Made by a program: the position numbers and the translations under genes. From contig NZ_JAEQBB010000006.1 of NCBI RefSeq assembly GCF_018616375.1, forward strand, positions 62,001-126,000: a stretch of 64,000 bases of DNA. The letters are read 5' to 3'. Source of the DNA: Exiguobacterium sp. J17977 (lineage in GTDB: Bacteria > Bacillota > Bacilli > Exiguobacteriales > Exiguobacteriaceae). The stretch's first letter is position 1; each line of letters starts with the position of its first letter. The notes under the pieces were generated by a model. The model saw only the letters and a program-made list of their open reading frames with translations. It was not told the origin of the DNA and did not search any database. This document shows positions 6,832-16,232 of the stretch, piece after piece.

Positions 6832-8901
6832 ATGCCAGAGAACTCATCGTTAATCAAGTTGCACCAAGTCTTGAAAGAAAAACGAACGAACGTCCATTAC
6901 GAAATTCCGACGTTATGGAACCGGCTGCAATTCGCTTCAGAGCCTGTACGTGATGGGGTCGAACGGGTCAATCCGTATGATTTCTTGATCGAAACGATTG
7001 AAAAAGCAATTCTCCCCCATGCGGTCGACGGACGGGGTTATCATCAATCGGTCGCCCAAGCGGACGGATATTTGCAAACTGGCGGCGATTGGATTAAGCG
7101 GGCCTCGGTCTACTCGATGCAAGTCCGGACGTCGACGTCATGGGATCATGATGGATCAGGCTATGTTGAGATGGAGAACTCGATTGGCATGAAAGACACG
7201 GGGACGTTCGTCAAAACGCTCGCATTGATTCCGCATCTCCTTTACATGGGAATCGATACGTTGTTCTTATTGCCAATCTCACAACACAGTCATAAAAACA
7301 AAAAAGGCGAATTTGGTTCTCCTTATGCCGTGCAAGATTTTTTCGGAATCGATGAGGAACTGAAAGAGACGTTGACCGGAGACGGCTTGACCGTCGAAGA
7401 AGAGTTCGCGGCGTTCGTCGAAGCATGTCATATGGTCGGGATTCGCGTCGTCATCGATGTGATTCCGCGTACGTGTGCCCGTGACAACCGACTCATTCTC
7501 GAAAATCCGGAATGGTTTTATTGGATTCCGTTGACCGAACTCGATTACTATCATCCGCCGCACGTACCAGGGATTGGTGAGAACGTGAAACCAGAGCATG
7601 CTTTCTTGCCTATGATTTATGGGTCAGAAGACGTCTGGGCGCACTTACGTCGCTTCTCGATGGCGCCGAACCTCGTCGATGCGGACAAGTGGGAGACGGT
7701 GAGAGCGTACTTGCTTGAGCATCCGGAAGAGAACTTGCTTGCCGTCATCGAGCGCGAGTTCGGCTTGACGACCGCTCCAGCCTTCTCCGATTGCATCAAT
7801 GATCCGCAGCCACCATGGTCGGATGTGACGTATTTCCGTCTGTTCTTGGACCACCCGACAGCGGCATCACCTTACGTGAGCGAAGCGAACTTGGCACCTT
7901 ATATCTTGTTCGACTCAATCAAATCGAATCAATTCCGAGGTGATCAAATCAACGAGCCGCTCTGGGCGATGCTCGCCGACATCATTCCGCACTACCAACG
8001 TGAATATGGTATTGATGGGGCTCGCATCGACATGGGGCACGCCTTGCCGGTCGATTTGGCACAGCGAATTTTACAACAACCGCGTGAACTCGACGCCAAC
8101 TTCAGTTTCATCGCTGAAGAATTGATTGAAATCGGGGCGTGGGCGGCGAAAGAAGCCGGCTATAACATGATTATCGGGTACGGCTTCTATAAAGAGCCGC
8201 GCTTTGATACACATGAGACGCACCAGTTCGTATATGACTCGCGCTTCTTACCGTTACCGGTGTTTGCGGCCGGGGAGACGGCTGACACGCGCCGTATCGC
8301 GACACGAGACGGGGGACGACAGGCGAGTCGCCTGCTCACCGTTTTGAACGGTTTCGTACCGAACGGTGTGCCGATGACGAACTCGGGACTCGAACTGTAC
8401 GAGACACAACCGATGAATACAGGGCTCGACTGCCGACCGGAAGAAGCGTATCAACTGTTTCCGACCGATCCATACTTTGGAAAGCTCGCGTTCTTCGATG
8501 CGTACCAGTTCCATTGGGATCACCCGGAGCGAGACGAGATGATCGAACTGATGCATCAAGTCGCCGAGGTACGTCGTCGTTGGTTGGACGTCCTCGTCAA
8601 CCCGAGTCATTTCGAACCGCTCGCCATGGCACACATGGATGCGCCGTTCATCGGACTCGCATGGTTGCGTCCGGATACGAACGAGACGCTTCTCGTCGTC
8701 GCCAATACGGATATGCATCAACCGCTGCAAGGGAAAGTCCCCCTCGATGGGGTGCGCCGCCGCAACTGGAACGCGAGCCGTTTCGCCGAGATGGTGTACT
8801 CACCGACCTCATGGCCGTACGCCGAGCATTCGTTTGATGAGAATTGGGACCTGTGGGTCGATTTGAAGCCAGGCGAAGTAAAGATTTATGAGATGAAATA
8901 A
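6832..8901 (+). CDS. GH13 (alpha-amylase superfamily) glycosidase/transglycosylase-like protein
   Basis: A 689-residue cytoplasmic protein (no signal peptide). GH13-type regions are visible: VVIDVIPRTCARDN (region I), YGIDGARIDM with the likely Asp nucleophile near residue 398, and FIAEELIEIGA with a candidate acid/base Glu near 428. The usual region IV His-Asp is not obvious; GFVPNGVPMTNSG occupies that place, so substrate use or mechanism may differ. The IPRTxARD motif recalls bacterial maltosyltransferases, which is a weak hypothesis. ATG 6832 follows AAGGAG. A cre-like site upstream suggests CcpA control. It probably acts on glucans or maltodextrins. Confidence 0.7.
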   Translation: MPENSSLIKLHQVLKEKRTNVHYEIPTLWNRLQFASEPVRDGVERVNPYDFLIETIEKAILPHAVDGRGYHQSVAQADGYLQTGGDWIKRASVYSMQVRTSTSWDHDGSGYVEMENSIGMKDTGTFVKTLALIPHLLYMGIDTLFLLPISQHSHKNKKGEFGSPYAVQDFFGIDEELKETLTGDGLTVEEEFAAFVEACHMVGIRVVIDVIPRTCARDNRLILENPEWFYWIPLTELDYYHPPHVPGIGENVKPEHAFLPMIYGSEDVWAHLRRFSMAPNLVDADKWETVRAYLLEHPEENLLAVIEREFGLTTAPAFSDCINDPQPPWSDVTYFRLFLDHPTAASPYVSEANLAPYILFDSIKSNQFRGDQINEPLWAMLADIIPHYQREYGIDGARIDMGHALPVDLAQRILQQPRELDANFSFIAEELIEIGAWAAKEAGYNMIIGYGFYKEPRFDTHETHQFVYDSRFLPLPVFAAGETADTRRIATRDGGRQASRLLTVLNGFVPNGVPMTNSGLELYETQPMNTGLDCRPEEAYQLFPTDPYFGKLAFFDAYQFHWDHPERDEMIELMHQVAEVRRRWLDVLVNPSHFEPLAMAHMDAPFIGLAWLRPDTNETLLVVANTDMHQPLQGKVPLDGVRRRNWNASRFAEMVYSPTSWPYAEHSFDENWDLWVDLKPGEVKIYEMK

Positions 8902-8905
8902 GCAA

Positions 8906-8937
8906 ATGCCCCGAACCGGTTTACCGGTTCGGGGCAT
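8906..8937. terminator. Hairpin between convergent genes (likely bidirectional terminator)
   Basis: A 14-bp perfect stem (ATGCCCCGAACCGG / CCGGTTCGGGGCAT, loop TTTA) lies between the GH13 gene and the GGDEF-EAL gene. No long T run follows on either strand, so termination efficiency is uncertain. Confidence 0.6.
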
Positions 8938-8942
8938 GTTCG

Positions 8943-11546
8943 TTACATCGTCTGCTTCATGTAGTAGATGACAAATTCATCGAGTGGCATCGGTTTCGCA
9001 TAGCGATAGCCTTGCATCGAATCACAGCCGATTTTTCGTAAGAAATTCTCTTGATACTCGGTCTCGACACCTTCGGCGACGAGCGCCATCCCGAGTTGCC
9101 GGGCCATCGCGACGATGGTCGCGGTGACGGTCTGATACTCTCGGTTTTCTTCGAGTTGCATCGTGAACTCGCGCGGGATTTTCAACTCATCAATCGGATA
9201 GCGGACGAGGTAGGCGAGCGAGCTGTATCCGGTCCCGAAATCGTCGATTGACAGTTTGATGCCAAGTGCCTTCAACTCGAGAATCCGAGTCAACACGCGA
9301 TCGGACTGATGCGCCGCGACCGTCTCGGTCAACTCGAAGTTGAGTCGGCCGGGTTCGATTGGGAACCGTTCGAACAACGTCGTCAAATACTCGATTAAGT
9401 GCTCGTCGAACAGTTGGCGGACGGATAGGTTGACCGACAGTTTTGGCAAATCGATGTCGCCTTGCTCGAAGGCGTACATCAATTGGAACGTCTCATGAAT
9501 CATCCAGCGGCCGAGGTCATGGATATGGCCTGTCTCTTCAGCAATCGGGATGAACTGGCTTGGCGGGATAAAGACGCCGTCCCGTTGCCAGCGCATGAGC
9601 GCCTCGGCCCCGATGATGGCTTTCGTCGAGGCGTCGACTTGTGGCTGAAGATAGAGCGAAATCTCGCCTTTCTCGAGGGCGGTATCGAGCCCTTCCATCA
9701 ACAGTTTGCGTTCTTCTTTGTGCGCCCGTAATTCAGGGGCGAACAATACGGTCTCGTTCCGCCCCTTTTCTTTCGCCTTATACATGGCAAGGTCGGCGTT
9801 CGACAGCAAATGTTTGAGCGTCGAGCCGTGATCCGGATAGCGGACGATGCCGATGGACGCGTGAATCTCGACGAGCGTCCCGCCCATAAAGTATGGCGGA
9901 CGATAGACGGAGCGTCGTAGCCGTTCGACGAGCATCTCATCGTCGTCGTGTTCAGCGACAACGATAAATTCGTCCCCGCCGAGCCGGCCCGCATACTCGT
10001 TCGGCAACAAGGCCCCGCGCAGGCGTTTGCCGATATGTTGCAACAACTCGTCACCCATATGATGACCGAACTGATCATTGATTTCTTTAAAGCCGTCGAG
10101 GTCGGAGAACATGAGCGAGAACGGTCGCCCTTCCATAATCAGCCGTTCGATCTGTTCTTGCAGGGCGTAGCGGTTGTGAAGCCCGGTCAGACTGTCATGG
10201 TTCGCTTGATAGTAAATCTGTTCTTGTTGGACGATCATTTGCGTGATGTCTTTGACGATTGCATAAATGCCTTCGACTTCACCGTCGATAATCATCGGAA
10301 TGTTCATCAACTGCCACACCCGTTTCGCCCCGTCTTCGGTGACGATATCGACATCAAGCGTCCGGGGGCGACCGTTCGTCAAATCGTGTAACACGGTCGC
10401 ATAGGCAGCCCGGTCTTTTTGTTCGATGATGTCCAAGATGTTGGAGCCGATCAGTGTCTCCGTATCATGACCGAGTACCGAGCTGCCGGCCTCGTTGACG
10501 GACAACACTTCGCCATGTAGGTCGAACAAGAATATCGGTTCGGCATGATAGGCGAATAGCGAGCGGTACTGTTGCTCCCGAACTTCAAGTTCGTGCGCTT
10601 TCGTCGTCACCGCCACTTCGAGGTCGGTATTGACGGTATGTAAACGGTGGCTGATTAACGCGTTCTGCTTGGCAACGACGAATTGACGGATGAGCAACAA
10701 CAACACGGCGTTCGCCGTCATCGAGTCGAGCACAGACGTACCGAGCAAACGGTCCGAGGCGAGCATGAACAGCATGACAATCGCGCTATAGACGACATAG
10801 TCGAACACGGAATCGTGGACGAGGGCATCCTCCCGCGATTCATCGAACACATAACTGATTGATATGATGAAGATGCTGCTCACTTGAAGCAAGTGCACCA
10901 ACTCATGGCCTATGCCGGCGAACACGAACAGTTGGTTCATAATCGAGGCGGTCGTAAAGCCGAGAATCCCGATCAACAAGAGCACACGGAACGTTTGGCC
11001 GACCGAGGTGATGCGATTCAAGTACAGAAAACCAAGCATCATGTAGAGGCTGATCAACACCATCTGTTCCTCAAAGCCGTTCAATTGAGCCGCATAGCGT
11101 CCGCCATCGTTCGCATAAATGAACAGATGCAACGCCCCAATCAAGAGAAAGCTGAACAACGCGAAGATGTCGAACGTTCGCAGTTTCAATGTCCGGATCT
11201 CAATCGACTGCGTGATGACGATTAGCGACATAATCAAATAAAAGAAATTCTGAATAAACGGCATGTGGTTGATTGCTGTCGATGCGCCGAAATGGTGTCC
11301 GGCCAAATAGACGATGAAGCAGACATTGCCGGCGCTAATCAATAAATGTATATAGCGTCGCATCCCGTGATTTTGAAACACGGCCGTCACACTGAAGACG
11401 GTCGCGATGAGTGTGACCGCCGTGAAATAGACGAATAAACTCGTCTCTCTCAAGGCATAAGGGGTGAACAGAATCAATAAAAGTCCGAGAAAAAACGTCC
11501 CGACGAGCAAAGCGGGGACTGTTTGGCGCAACGAGTGGTTGGTCAA
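8943..11546 (-). CDS. Membrane PAS-GGDEF-EAL cyclic-di-GMP enzyme
   Basis: An 867-residue protein: seven or eight membrane helices (about 1-290), a PAS domain (about 325-440), GGDEF (motif GRLGGDEF near 523) and EAL (motif GAEALMRW near 647). The EAL residues expected for phosphodiesterase activity are all readable: SVNLS, FELTE, DDFGTG, the Lys of ELKI, AEGVE and QGY. Both domains therefore look intact; which dominates cannot be told. The usual D after LKI is P here (LKIPREF), a small deviation. TTG 11546 is preferred because GGAGG lies 8 bases upstream; the GTG three codons earlier abuts the GGAG. It would link an unknown membrane signal to c-di-GMP level. Confidence 0.9.
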   Translation of the reverse strand: MTNHSLRQTVPALLVGTFFLGLLLILFTPYALRETSLFVYFTAVTLIATVFSVTAVFQNHGMRRYIHLLISAGNVCFIVYLAGHHFGASTAINHMPFIQNFFYLIMSLIVITQSIEIRTLKLRTFDIFALFSFLLIGALHLFIYANDGGRYAAQLNGFEEQMVLISLYMMLGFLYLNRITSVGQTFRVLLLIGILGFTTASIMNQLFVFAGIGHELVHLLQVSSIFIISISYVFDESREDALVHDSVFDYVVYSAIVMLFMLASDRLLGTSVLDSMTANAVLLLLIRQFVVAKQNALISHRLHTVNTDLEVAVTTKAHELEVREQQYRSLFAYHAEPIFLFDLHGEVLSVNEAGSSVLGHDTETLIGSNILDIIEQKDRAAYATVLHDLTNGRPRTLDVDIVTEDGAKRVWQLMNIPMIIDGEVEGIYAIVKDITQMIVQQEQIYYQANHDSLTGLHNRYALQEQIERLIMEGRPFSLMFSDLDGFKEINDQFGHHMGDELLQHIGKRLRGALLPNEYAGRLGGDEFIVVAEHDDDEMLVERLRRSVYRPPYFMGGTLVEIHASIGIVRYPDHGSTLKHLLSNADLAMYKAKEKGRNETVLFAPELRAHKEERKLLMEGLDTALEKGEISLYLQPQVDASTKAIIGAEALMRWQRDGVFIPPSQFIPIAEETGHIHDLGRWMIHETFQLMYAFEQGDIDLPKLSVNLSVRQLFDEHLIEYLTTLFERFPIEPGRLNFELTETVAAHQSDRVLTRILELKALGIKLSIDDFGTGYSSLAYLVRYPIDELKIPREFTMQLEENREYQTVTATIVAMARQLGMALVAEGVETEYQENFLRKIGCDSMQGYRYAKPMPLDEFVIYYMKQTM

Positions 11547-11618
11547 CTCATGCACCTCCTTCTGTATATGTCTAAGAGGCTCACCATTATTATCGGATTG
11601 TTCATGCGTTTGTTACAC

Positions 11619-11648
11619 AAAAAAATCGACAGCGAGTTGCTGTCGATT
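11619..11648 (-). terminator. Terminator of the YitT-family gene
   Basis: AATCGACAGC / GCTGTCGATT (10 bp) with seven As to the left gives a T run on the reverse strand. The stem overlaps the stop codon of the gene at 11647. Confidence 0.8.
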
Positions 11649-12513
11649 AAAGTGTATACGAATGTTCTTTAAAGTTACCGACGACCGAATCGATTTCCGA
11701 GACGGTGACGAACGCTTCCGAATCAATCTCAGAGACGATTTGACGCAGTTTTGGAATCTCGTTGTTCTGAACGACGACATATAACATCTTCTTCGAATCG
11801 TTCGAATAACCGCCCGTCGCGTCCATGATCGTGACACCGCGCTTCAAGTTCTGCTTGATGACGAGGTTGATTTCGTCGGCTTTCTTACAGATGATGAAGC
11901 ACTGCTTTTGTGCCGAGAAGAACCGGTGAATCGTCAACAACGTCCGCGACCGGACGAAGCTGAGCACGAGCGCATACATGACGGCTTTAATATCGAACGT
12001 GATGAACACGAGGATATAGACGATGATATCTTGTGTCAAAAAGATTTTTGGGAGTGATAAGTTCCGGTTGTTCGTATAAATGACTTTCCCGAGAATGTCG
12101 AGTCCGCCGGTCGAAGCGCCTGCGAACAAGAGCAGGGCGAGGCCGAGTCCGGAGACGATGCCACTGAACACCGAGGCGACGAGTGGGTCATCGAGCGGTG
12201 TCGGCGGGATGAGTACGGGCAACGTGTCAATCAAAATGGATGATAAGACGACGACGAGTCCGGTCATGAGAATGAACCGTTTGCCTAAATATTTAATCCC
12301 GATAATGAAAAGGGGGATATTTAATAGAAGTTGGCTGAACCCGATCGGCGTGCCGAACAGTTCATTGATAATGAGCGTGATTCCGACGATGCCGCCGGAT
12401 CCGATTTCGTTTGGCTTGAGCAGTAATCCGACAAAGATTGATTGCAGAATCGTTCCGGCGATGATGAACAGCGTCGTCTCGACGGCAATCCGTTTTCTTG
12501 ATTTTGCGTACAT
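11647..12513 (-). CDS. YitT-family membrane protein with DUF2179 domain
   Basis: A 288-residue protein with about five or six membrane helices (residues 1-180) followed by a soluble C-terminal domain (about 205-285, containing RGVTIMDATGGYS and MLYVVVQNNEI) characteristic of YitT/YqfU/YpjC-type proteins. The family function is unsettled. An in-frame TAG lies four codons upstream of ATG 12513, so this is the earliest possible start, yet no good ribosome site is visible in the 14 bases before it. The start may be weakly used. Confidence 0.85.
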   Translation of the reverse strand: MYAKSRKRIAVETTLFIIAGTILQSIFVGLLLKPNEIGSGGIVGITLIINELFGTPIGFSQLLLNIPLFIIGIKYLGKRFILMTGLVVVLSSILIDTLPVLIPPTPLDDPLVASVFSGIVSGLGLALLLFAGASTGGLDILGKVIYTNNRNLSLPKIFLTQDIIVYILVFITFDIKAVMYALVLSFVRSRTLLTIHRFFSAQKQCFIICKKADEINLVIKQNLKRGVTIMDATGGYSNDSKKMLYVVVQNNEIPKLRQIVSEIDSEAFVTVSEIDSVVGNFKEHSYTL

Positions 12514-12600
12514 AGATGATGGCTAGGTGCCATACGCCCCCTTTGACTTAAACTCACTCAAGCGTACTCCGACGATGTCGGAATATCAAGCGTTGACCGA

Positions 12601-13008
12601 TTACAATTCGTTATGAAAGCGGTCGATATCGCTCGCGAGCTGCTCGTGGACGTAATCGATGACTTGGGCGTCATCAAATAAGCCGAGCGGCGCGTCGTCC
12701 GGAATCGCGTCGAATGGGGACACGAAATATAGAATCGCAGCGACAAGAGCGTGTTGTTTGTCCGCCTGCATCTCGAACTGATTGTTATAGACGGCGCGCA
12801 ACATATTGAGCAACTGTTTCATTTGGAAGTAGAGCGTCAGTTCTTCTTCCCGCTCGATATTGCTAATCTCGCTTGACGCGACGTCGACCGTCACTTTAGC
12901 GAGAGCGAGTTCACCTTGGACCAAGAGATCACCCAGTTTTTCCTTCTCGCGATAGTCCTCGGTCGCGCTTGTTAAAAAGTGTGTGTACGTCGTTTTCCAA
13001 TCTGACAT
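12601..13008 (-). CDS. YkvA family (DUF1232) protein
   Basis: A 135-residue protein whose C-terminal half has AILYFVSPFDAIPDDAPLG, the hydrophobic YFxSPxDxIPD hallmark of DUF1232. The N-terminal half is helical and charged. ATG 13008 has AGGAGG 7 bases upstream, so the longer frame to 13032 is unlikely. It diverges from the aminopeptidase gene. Proteins of this family are thought to be membrane-associated; the biochemical role is unknown. Confidence 0.82.
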   Translation of the reverse strand: MSDWKTTYTHFLTSATEDYREKEKLGDLLVQGELALAKVTVDVASSEISNIEREEELTLYFQMKQLLNMLRAVYNNQFEMQADKQHALVAAILYFVSPFDAIPDDAPLGLFDDAQVIDYVHEQLASDIDRFHNEL

Positions 13009-13121
13009 GTATATTCCTCCTTCTGTCTTCATCTACTAATATGCCCGTTTTTGCGATTTGGTTGCAACTTTTCCGAAAATTTAAGAAAATAGAAATAAGT
13101 GAAAAAGGAGGAACTGTACAT

Positions 13122-14360
13122 ATGTCTACTGTAACCATGCCGACCGAGGCAGAATTTGCCCGCTACGCTGAGCTTGCCGTCAAAAAAGGCGTCAACATTC
13201 AGCCGGGCCAACAGCTCGAAGTCCGAGCTGATATTAGCCAGGCACCACTCGTCCGTCAAATCGTGAAAGCAGCTTACGCGGCTGGCGCGAAACAAGTGTA
13301 TGTCAACTGGAGCGACGAAGAGACGACGAAAGTCCGTTACTTCAACGCCCCGGCCGATGCTTTCAAAGAATACCCGGAATGGCTCAAGGCACGCTTTGAG
13401 CATTTGGCAGAAGAGAAGACGGCCTTCCTATCAATCGTCAGCGACGACCCGGACGCACTGAACGGCGTCGAGTCGTCACGCATCGCGGACTCGAACCGTG
13501 CTGCCGGCGTGGCACTCGCCAAATGGCGTAAATACGTCATGAGCGACAACGTGAGCTGGTCAATCGTAGCTGGCGCTTCGGAAGCGTGGGCGAAGAAAGT
13601 ATTCCCAGACCGTGAAGACGCTGTACCGGCCCTTTGGAAAGCGATTTTCGAAGCGACGCGTATGGATCAACCGGATGTCGTCGCGGCGTGGGATGCGCAT
13701 GACACATCGCTCCGTGAACGGGCGACGTTACTTACGAACAAGAAGTACACGAAGCTCCACTACAAGGCACCGGGCACGGAATTGACGATCGGCTTGCCGA
13801 AGAAGCACGTCTTCCTTGGTGGCGGCGGTCCGAACATCGATGGTGTCGATTTTATCGCCAACATGCCGACGGAAGAAGTGTTCACACTCGCCGATAAAGA
13901 CTCGGTCGAAGGACATGTGTCGAGCACGAAACCGCTCAGCTATAGCGGCAACTTGATCGATGGGTTCACGCTCTGGTTCGAAGGCGGGAAAGTCGTGAAG
14001 GCGGAAGCGAAACAAGGCCAACAGGCACTCGACGAGCTGTTGAATCTCGACGAAGGGGCGCGCCGCATCGGAGAAGTCGCGCTCGTGCCGGACGACTCAC
14101 CCATCTCGAACTCGGGTCTCCTCTTCTATAACACGTTGTTCGATGAGAACGCATCGTGTCATTTGGCGCTCGGACGCGCCTACTCGACATGTCTCGAAGG
14201 CGGACCGCAAATGTCAGCCGAAGAGCTCGCCGAGAACGGTGCGAACGACTCGATGACACACGTCGACTTCATGATTGGTTCGGCCGAGATGAACATCGAC
14301 GGCGAACTCGAAGACGGTTCACGCGAAGCCATTATGCGTGACGGTAACTGGGTCATCTAA
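13122..14360 (+). CDS. M29 family metallo-aminopeptidase (AmpS/PepS type)
   Basis: A 412-residue cytoplasmic aminopeptidase, the usual length for the thermophilic M29 family. Landmarks are QPGQQLEVRAD near the N-terminus, GPNIDGVDFIANMPTEEVFT (metal-site Glu), the HLALGRAYSTCLEGG histidine segment and HVDFMIGSAEM with a His-Asp pair. These supply the His/Glu/Asp ligands for a two-metal centre. It removes N-terminal residues from peptides. ATG 13122 follows AAAGGAGG; longer in-frame extension to 12969 crosses the opposite gene's promoter and is rejected. Confidence 0.93.
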   Translation: MSTVTMPTEAEFARYAELAVKKGVNIQPGQQLEVRADISQAPLVRQIVKAAYAAGAKQVYVNWSDEETTKVRYFNAPADAFKEYPEWLKARFEHLAEEKTAFLSIVSDDPDALNGVESSRIADSNRAAGVALAKWRKYVMSDNVSWSIVAGASEAWAKKVFPDREDAVPALWKAIFEATRMDQPDVVAAWDAHDTSLRERATLLTNKKYTKLHYKAPGTELTIGLPKKHVFLGGGGPNIDGVDFIANMPTEEVFTLADKDSVEGHVSSTKPLSYSGNLIDGFTLWFEGGKVVKAEAKQGQQALDELLNLDEGARRIGEVALVPDDSPISNSGLLFYNTLFDENASCHLALGRAYSTCLEGGPQMSAEELAENGANDSMTHVDFMIGSAEMNIDGELEDGSREAIMRDGNWVI

Positions 14361-14366
14361 TCAAGC

Positions 14367-14404
14367 AAGAGACGAATCCCTTCGTGGAATTCGTCTCTTT
14401 TTTT
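14367..14404. terminator. Terminator shared by the aminopeptidase and esterase genes
   Basis: AAGAGACGAAT pairs with ATTCGTCTCTT and is followed by a T run running into the stop codon of the convergent esterase gene. Confidence 0.8.
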
Positions 14405-15185
14405 ACGTTAATTCATAGAGAAAGGCGAGGGCGTTCGGTAGCCGTCGCCGCCACGCGATTTCATTATGGACGGCACCGGGCTCGACCTCATATCGGAAGG
14501 CGATTCCTGTTCGCGCGACCGTCTCGACGAGTTTCGCATTCGTATATAAGTAATCTTCGGGCGTGATCGGTCCGCTCGTCTCGTTCGTCCCGATATCCAT
14601 ATATAAGCGGGCCGTCAATTCGGCCTGCTTCACTTCCCGAATGAGCGAGTCGAGATTGGCCCAGGCGGCCGTCGAGAGCGAGCCGACGCGCCGGATGGAC
14701 GGATAGGCCGTCATCATATAGAGCGAGATGACACCGCCCATCGAGCTGCCCATCACGCCGACGTCGTCCGGGTCGGTCGCGTAGCGGTCGTCAATCCATG
14801 GCTTCAACTCTTGCATGAGCCAGTCGGCATAAGCCCGACCTCTCCCGCCGAGCGTGGGCCGTGTCTTGGCGAGTTCTGGCCCGATTCGGCGATACAGCAT
14901 CTCATCCTCATAAAACGAATACTCATCGTAGCGGTCGAGCCAGTCCGGGGCGCTCGTGATGGCGACGACCATGAGCGGCAATTGTAAGTCTTCGATGTGG
15001 CGGTCAATCGACCAACCTTCGCCGATCGTGGCGGTCTTGCCGTCGAACACGTTTTGACCGTCGTGCATATAGAGCACCGGGATCCGTTCGTCAGGGGAAA
15101 CGAAGTCGGGACGATAGACGCGGACGATCCGCTTCCGACCACGTATCGTCTCTGTAGGTAAGGTGAAACTGAATTGCTCAAGCAT
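14403..15185 (-). CDS. Alpha/beta hydrolase, esterase D / enterochelin-esterase-like
   Basis: A 260-residue esterase-fold protein. RIPVLYMHDGQNVFD early on and GVMGSSMGG (nucleophile Ser in GxSxG, near residue 140) are typical of the putative esterase family that includes IroE/Fes-like enzymes; a candidate catalytic His is in GAVHNEIAW. No signal peptide is evident. ATG 15185 has GGAG with an 8-base gap; the longer frame from 15209 lacks this. The substrate cannot be told from sequence. Confidence 0.82.
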   Translation of the reverse strand: MLEQFSFTLPTETIRGRKRIVRVYRPDFVSPDERIPVLYMHDGQNVFDGKTATIGEGWSIDRHIEDLQLPLMVVAITSAPDWLDRYDEYSFYEDEMLYRRIGPELAKTRPTLGGRGRAYADWLMQELKPWIDDRYATDPDDVGVMGSSMGGVISLYMMTAYPSIRRVGSLSTAAWANLDSLIREVKQAELTARLYMDIGTNETSGPITPEDYLYTNAKLVETVARTGIAFRYEVEPGAVHNEIAWRRRLPNALAFLYELT

Positions 15186-15255
15186 GTAAGGCGCTCCTTT
15201 CGCAGTCAACTGGTTTTAGTTTGCCGGGTGTGGCAGCAGAATGCAATCACGACAC

Positions 15256-15284
15256 TTGACTACCTACCGTTCGTTAGGTAAAGT
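15256..15284 (+). promoter_or_regulatory. TetR-controlled promoter with embedded operator
   Basis: TTGACT (15256-15261) and TAAAGT (15279-15284) are 17 bases apart. Between and overlapping them lies the dyad TACCTACCGTTCGTTAGGTA (15261-15280), a near-palindrome that fits a TetR-family operator. Binding there would block RNA polymerase, giving autorepression of the regulator and its two exporters. Confidence 0.7.
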
Positions 15285-15312
15285 AATGAGAGAAGAAAGG
15301 GGACGACAGAGC

Positions 15313-15891
15313 ATGAACACGAAACAACGGATTGAACTCGCGGCACGACGGCGCTTTGCGCTTGAAGGGTATGAAGGACTATCATTAGCGGCACTAGCCG
15401 AGGATGTCGGCATTAAGAAAGCATCGTTATACGCTCATATCGAAGGAAAAGAACAGCTGTTCAAACAGGTCGTCGAGGACATGGCAAATCGTTACGATCG
15501 CGTCTGGCGAGAAGTACGGGACGCCACGGAGGGCGCGGCGCCGCTCGAACGGATCGAGGCCATCGTCAAGACGTTGATTCGCTTCTTTGAGGAAGAGGAA
15601 ACGTGGATGCTGACGAAGCGGATGCTGCTCGTCCCGCCGCCAGAATTGCGTTCGTTCATCGAGACGACGCTCGGATCGGTCGAAACAGATTTACAAGCGT
15701 TTGAAAAAGAACAGTTTCGATTGGCGATGGAGCAAGGCGCGTTACCGGAACAGTCGCTCGAGGACGTCTACGATGCCTACTATTGTTTTCTCGATGGCGC
15801 GCTCATCTCGCTCTTCACGCTCGAGACGAATCGCGTCAAGCGGCAACAAGCCGCATTTACCATCTATAAGAAAGGAGTCGGATGGACATGA
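15313..15891 (+). CDS. TetR-family repressor of an SMR transporter pair (YvdT-like)
   Basis: A 192-residue regulator with an N-terminal helix-turn-helix (residues about 5-50; LSLAALAEDVGIKKASLYAHIEGKEQLF) and a ligand-binding C-terminal half. It heads a three-gene operon with two small multidrug resistance proteins, the same order as yvdT-yvdS-yvdR in Bacillus subtilis. ATG 15313 lies after AAAGGGG with a rather long gap; earlier in-frame codons sit inside the operator. It probably represses its own operon through the dyad at 15261-15280. Confidence 0.88.
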   Translation: MNTKQRIELAARRRFALEGYEGLSLAALAEDVGIKKASLYAHIEGKEQLFKQVVEDMANRYDRVWREVRDATEGAAPLERIEAIVKTLIRFFEEEETWMLTKRMLLVPPPELRSFIETTLGSVETDLQAFEKEQFRLAMEQGALPEQSLEDVYDAYYCFLDGALISLFTLETNRVKRQQAAFTIYKKGVGWT

Positions 15892-16232
15892 AACAAAATC
15901 AAACGGCCTGGATCTGGCTCATTCTCGCCGGTCTACTTGAAATCGTCTGGGCCACGACGATGAAACTGTCGAACGGATTCACGGTGCTCGGTCCGAGTGT
16001 GGTGACCGTTTTCCTATTAATTGTGAGCTTTGGATTGTTGGCGATGTCGTTCCGGACGTTACCGGCCGGGACCGGTTATGCCGTGTTTACTGGAATCGGG
16101 GCCGTCGGAACGGTCATCGTCGGGGCGGTCTTGTTCGATGAGGCACTGACCGGGATGAAGCTCGTCTTTATCGCGACGCTCCTCATCGGTGTAATTGGAT
16201 TGAAACAAGTGACGGGAGGGGAATCGGCATGA
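15882..16232 (+). CDS. SMR-family transporter subunit (YvdS/SugE-Gdx-like)
   Basis: A 116-residue protein with four membrane helices. The conserved membrane glutamate lies in AGLLEIVWATTMKLSNGF, and the GTGYAVFTGIGAVGTVIVG loop is typical of the SugE/Gdx branch. It overlaps the end of the TetR gene and overlaps the next SMR gene by ATGA. Two in-frame ATGs (15882 and 15888) are possible, with GGAG 4 or 10 bases upstream. Likely forms a heteromeric proton-coupled exporter of small cations or guanidinium-like compounds with the next protein. Confidence 0.88.
   Translation: MDMKQNQTAWIWLILAGLLEIVWATTMKLSNGFTVLGPSVVTVFLLIVSFGLLAMSFRTLPAGTGYAVFTGIGAVGTVIVGAVLFDEALTGMKLVFIATLLIGVIGLKQVTGGESA

Noticed and set aside
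8254-8730. Long reverse-strand ORF (158 codons) inside the GH13 gene
   Set aside because: It is antisense to a well-supported protein, has no ribosome site, and an Arg-rich, domain-free translation typical of a shadow frame.
15241-15312. N-terminal extension of the TetR gene
   Set aside because: The extension would translate through the promoter and operator; ATG 15313 fits the family length.
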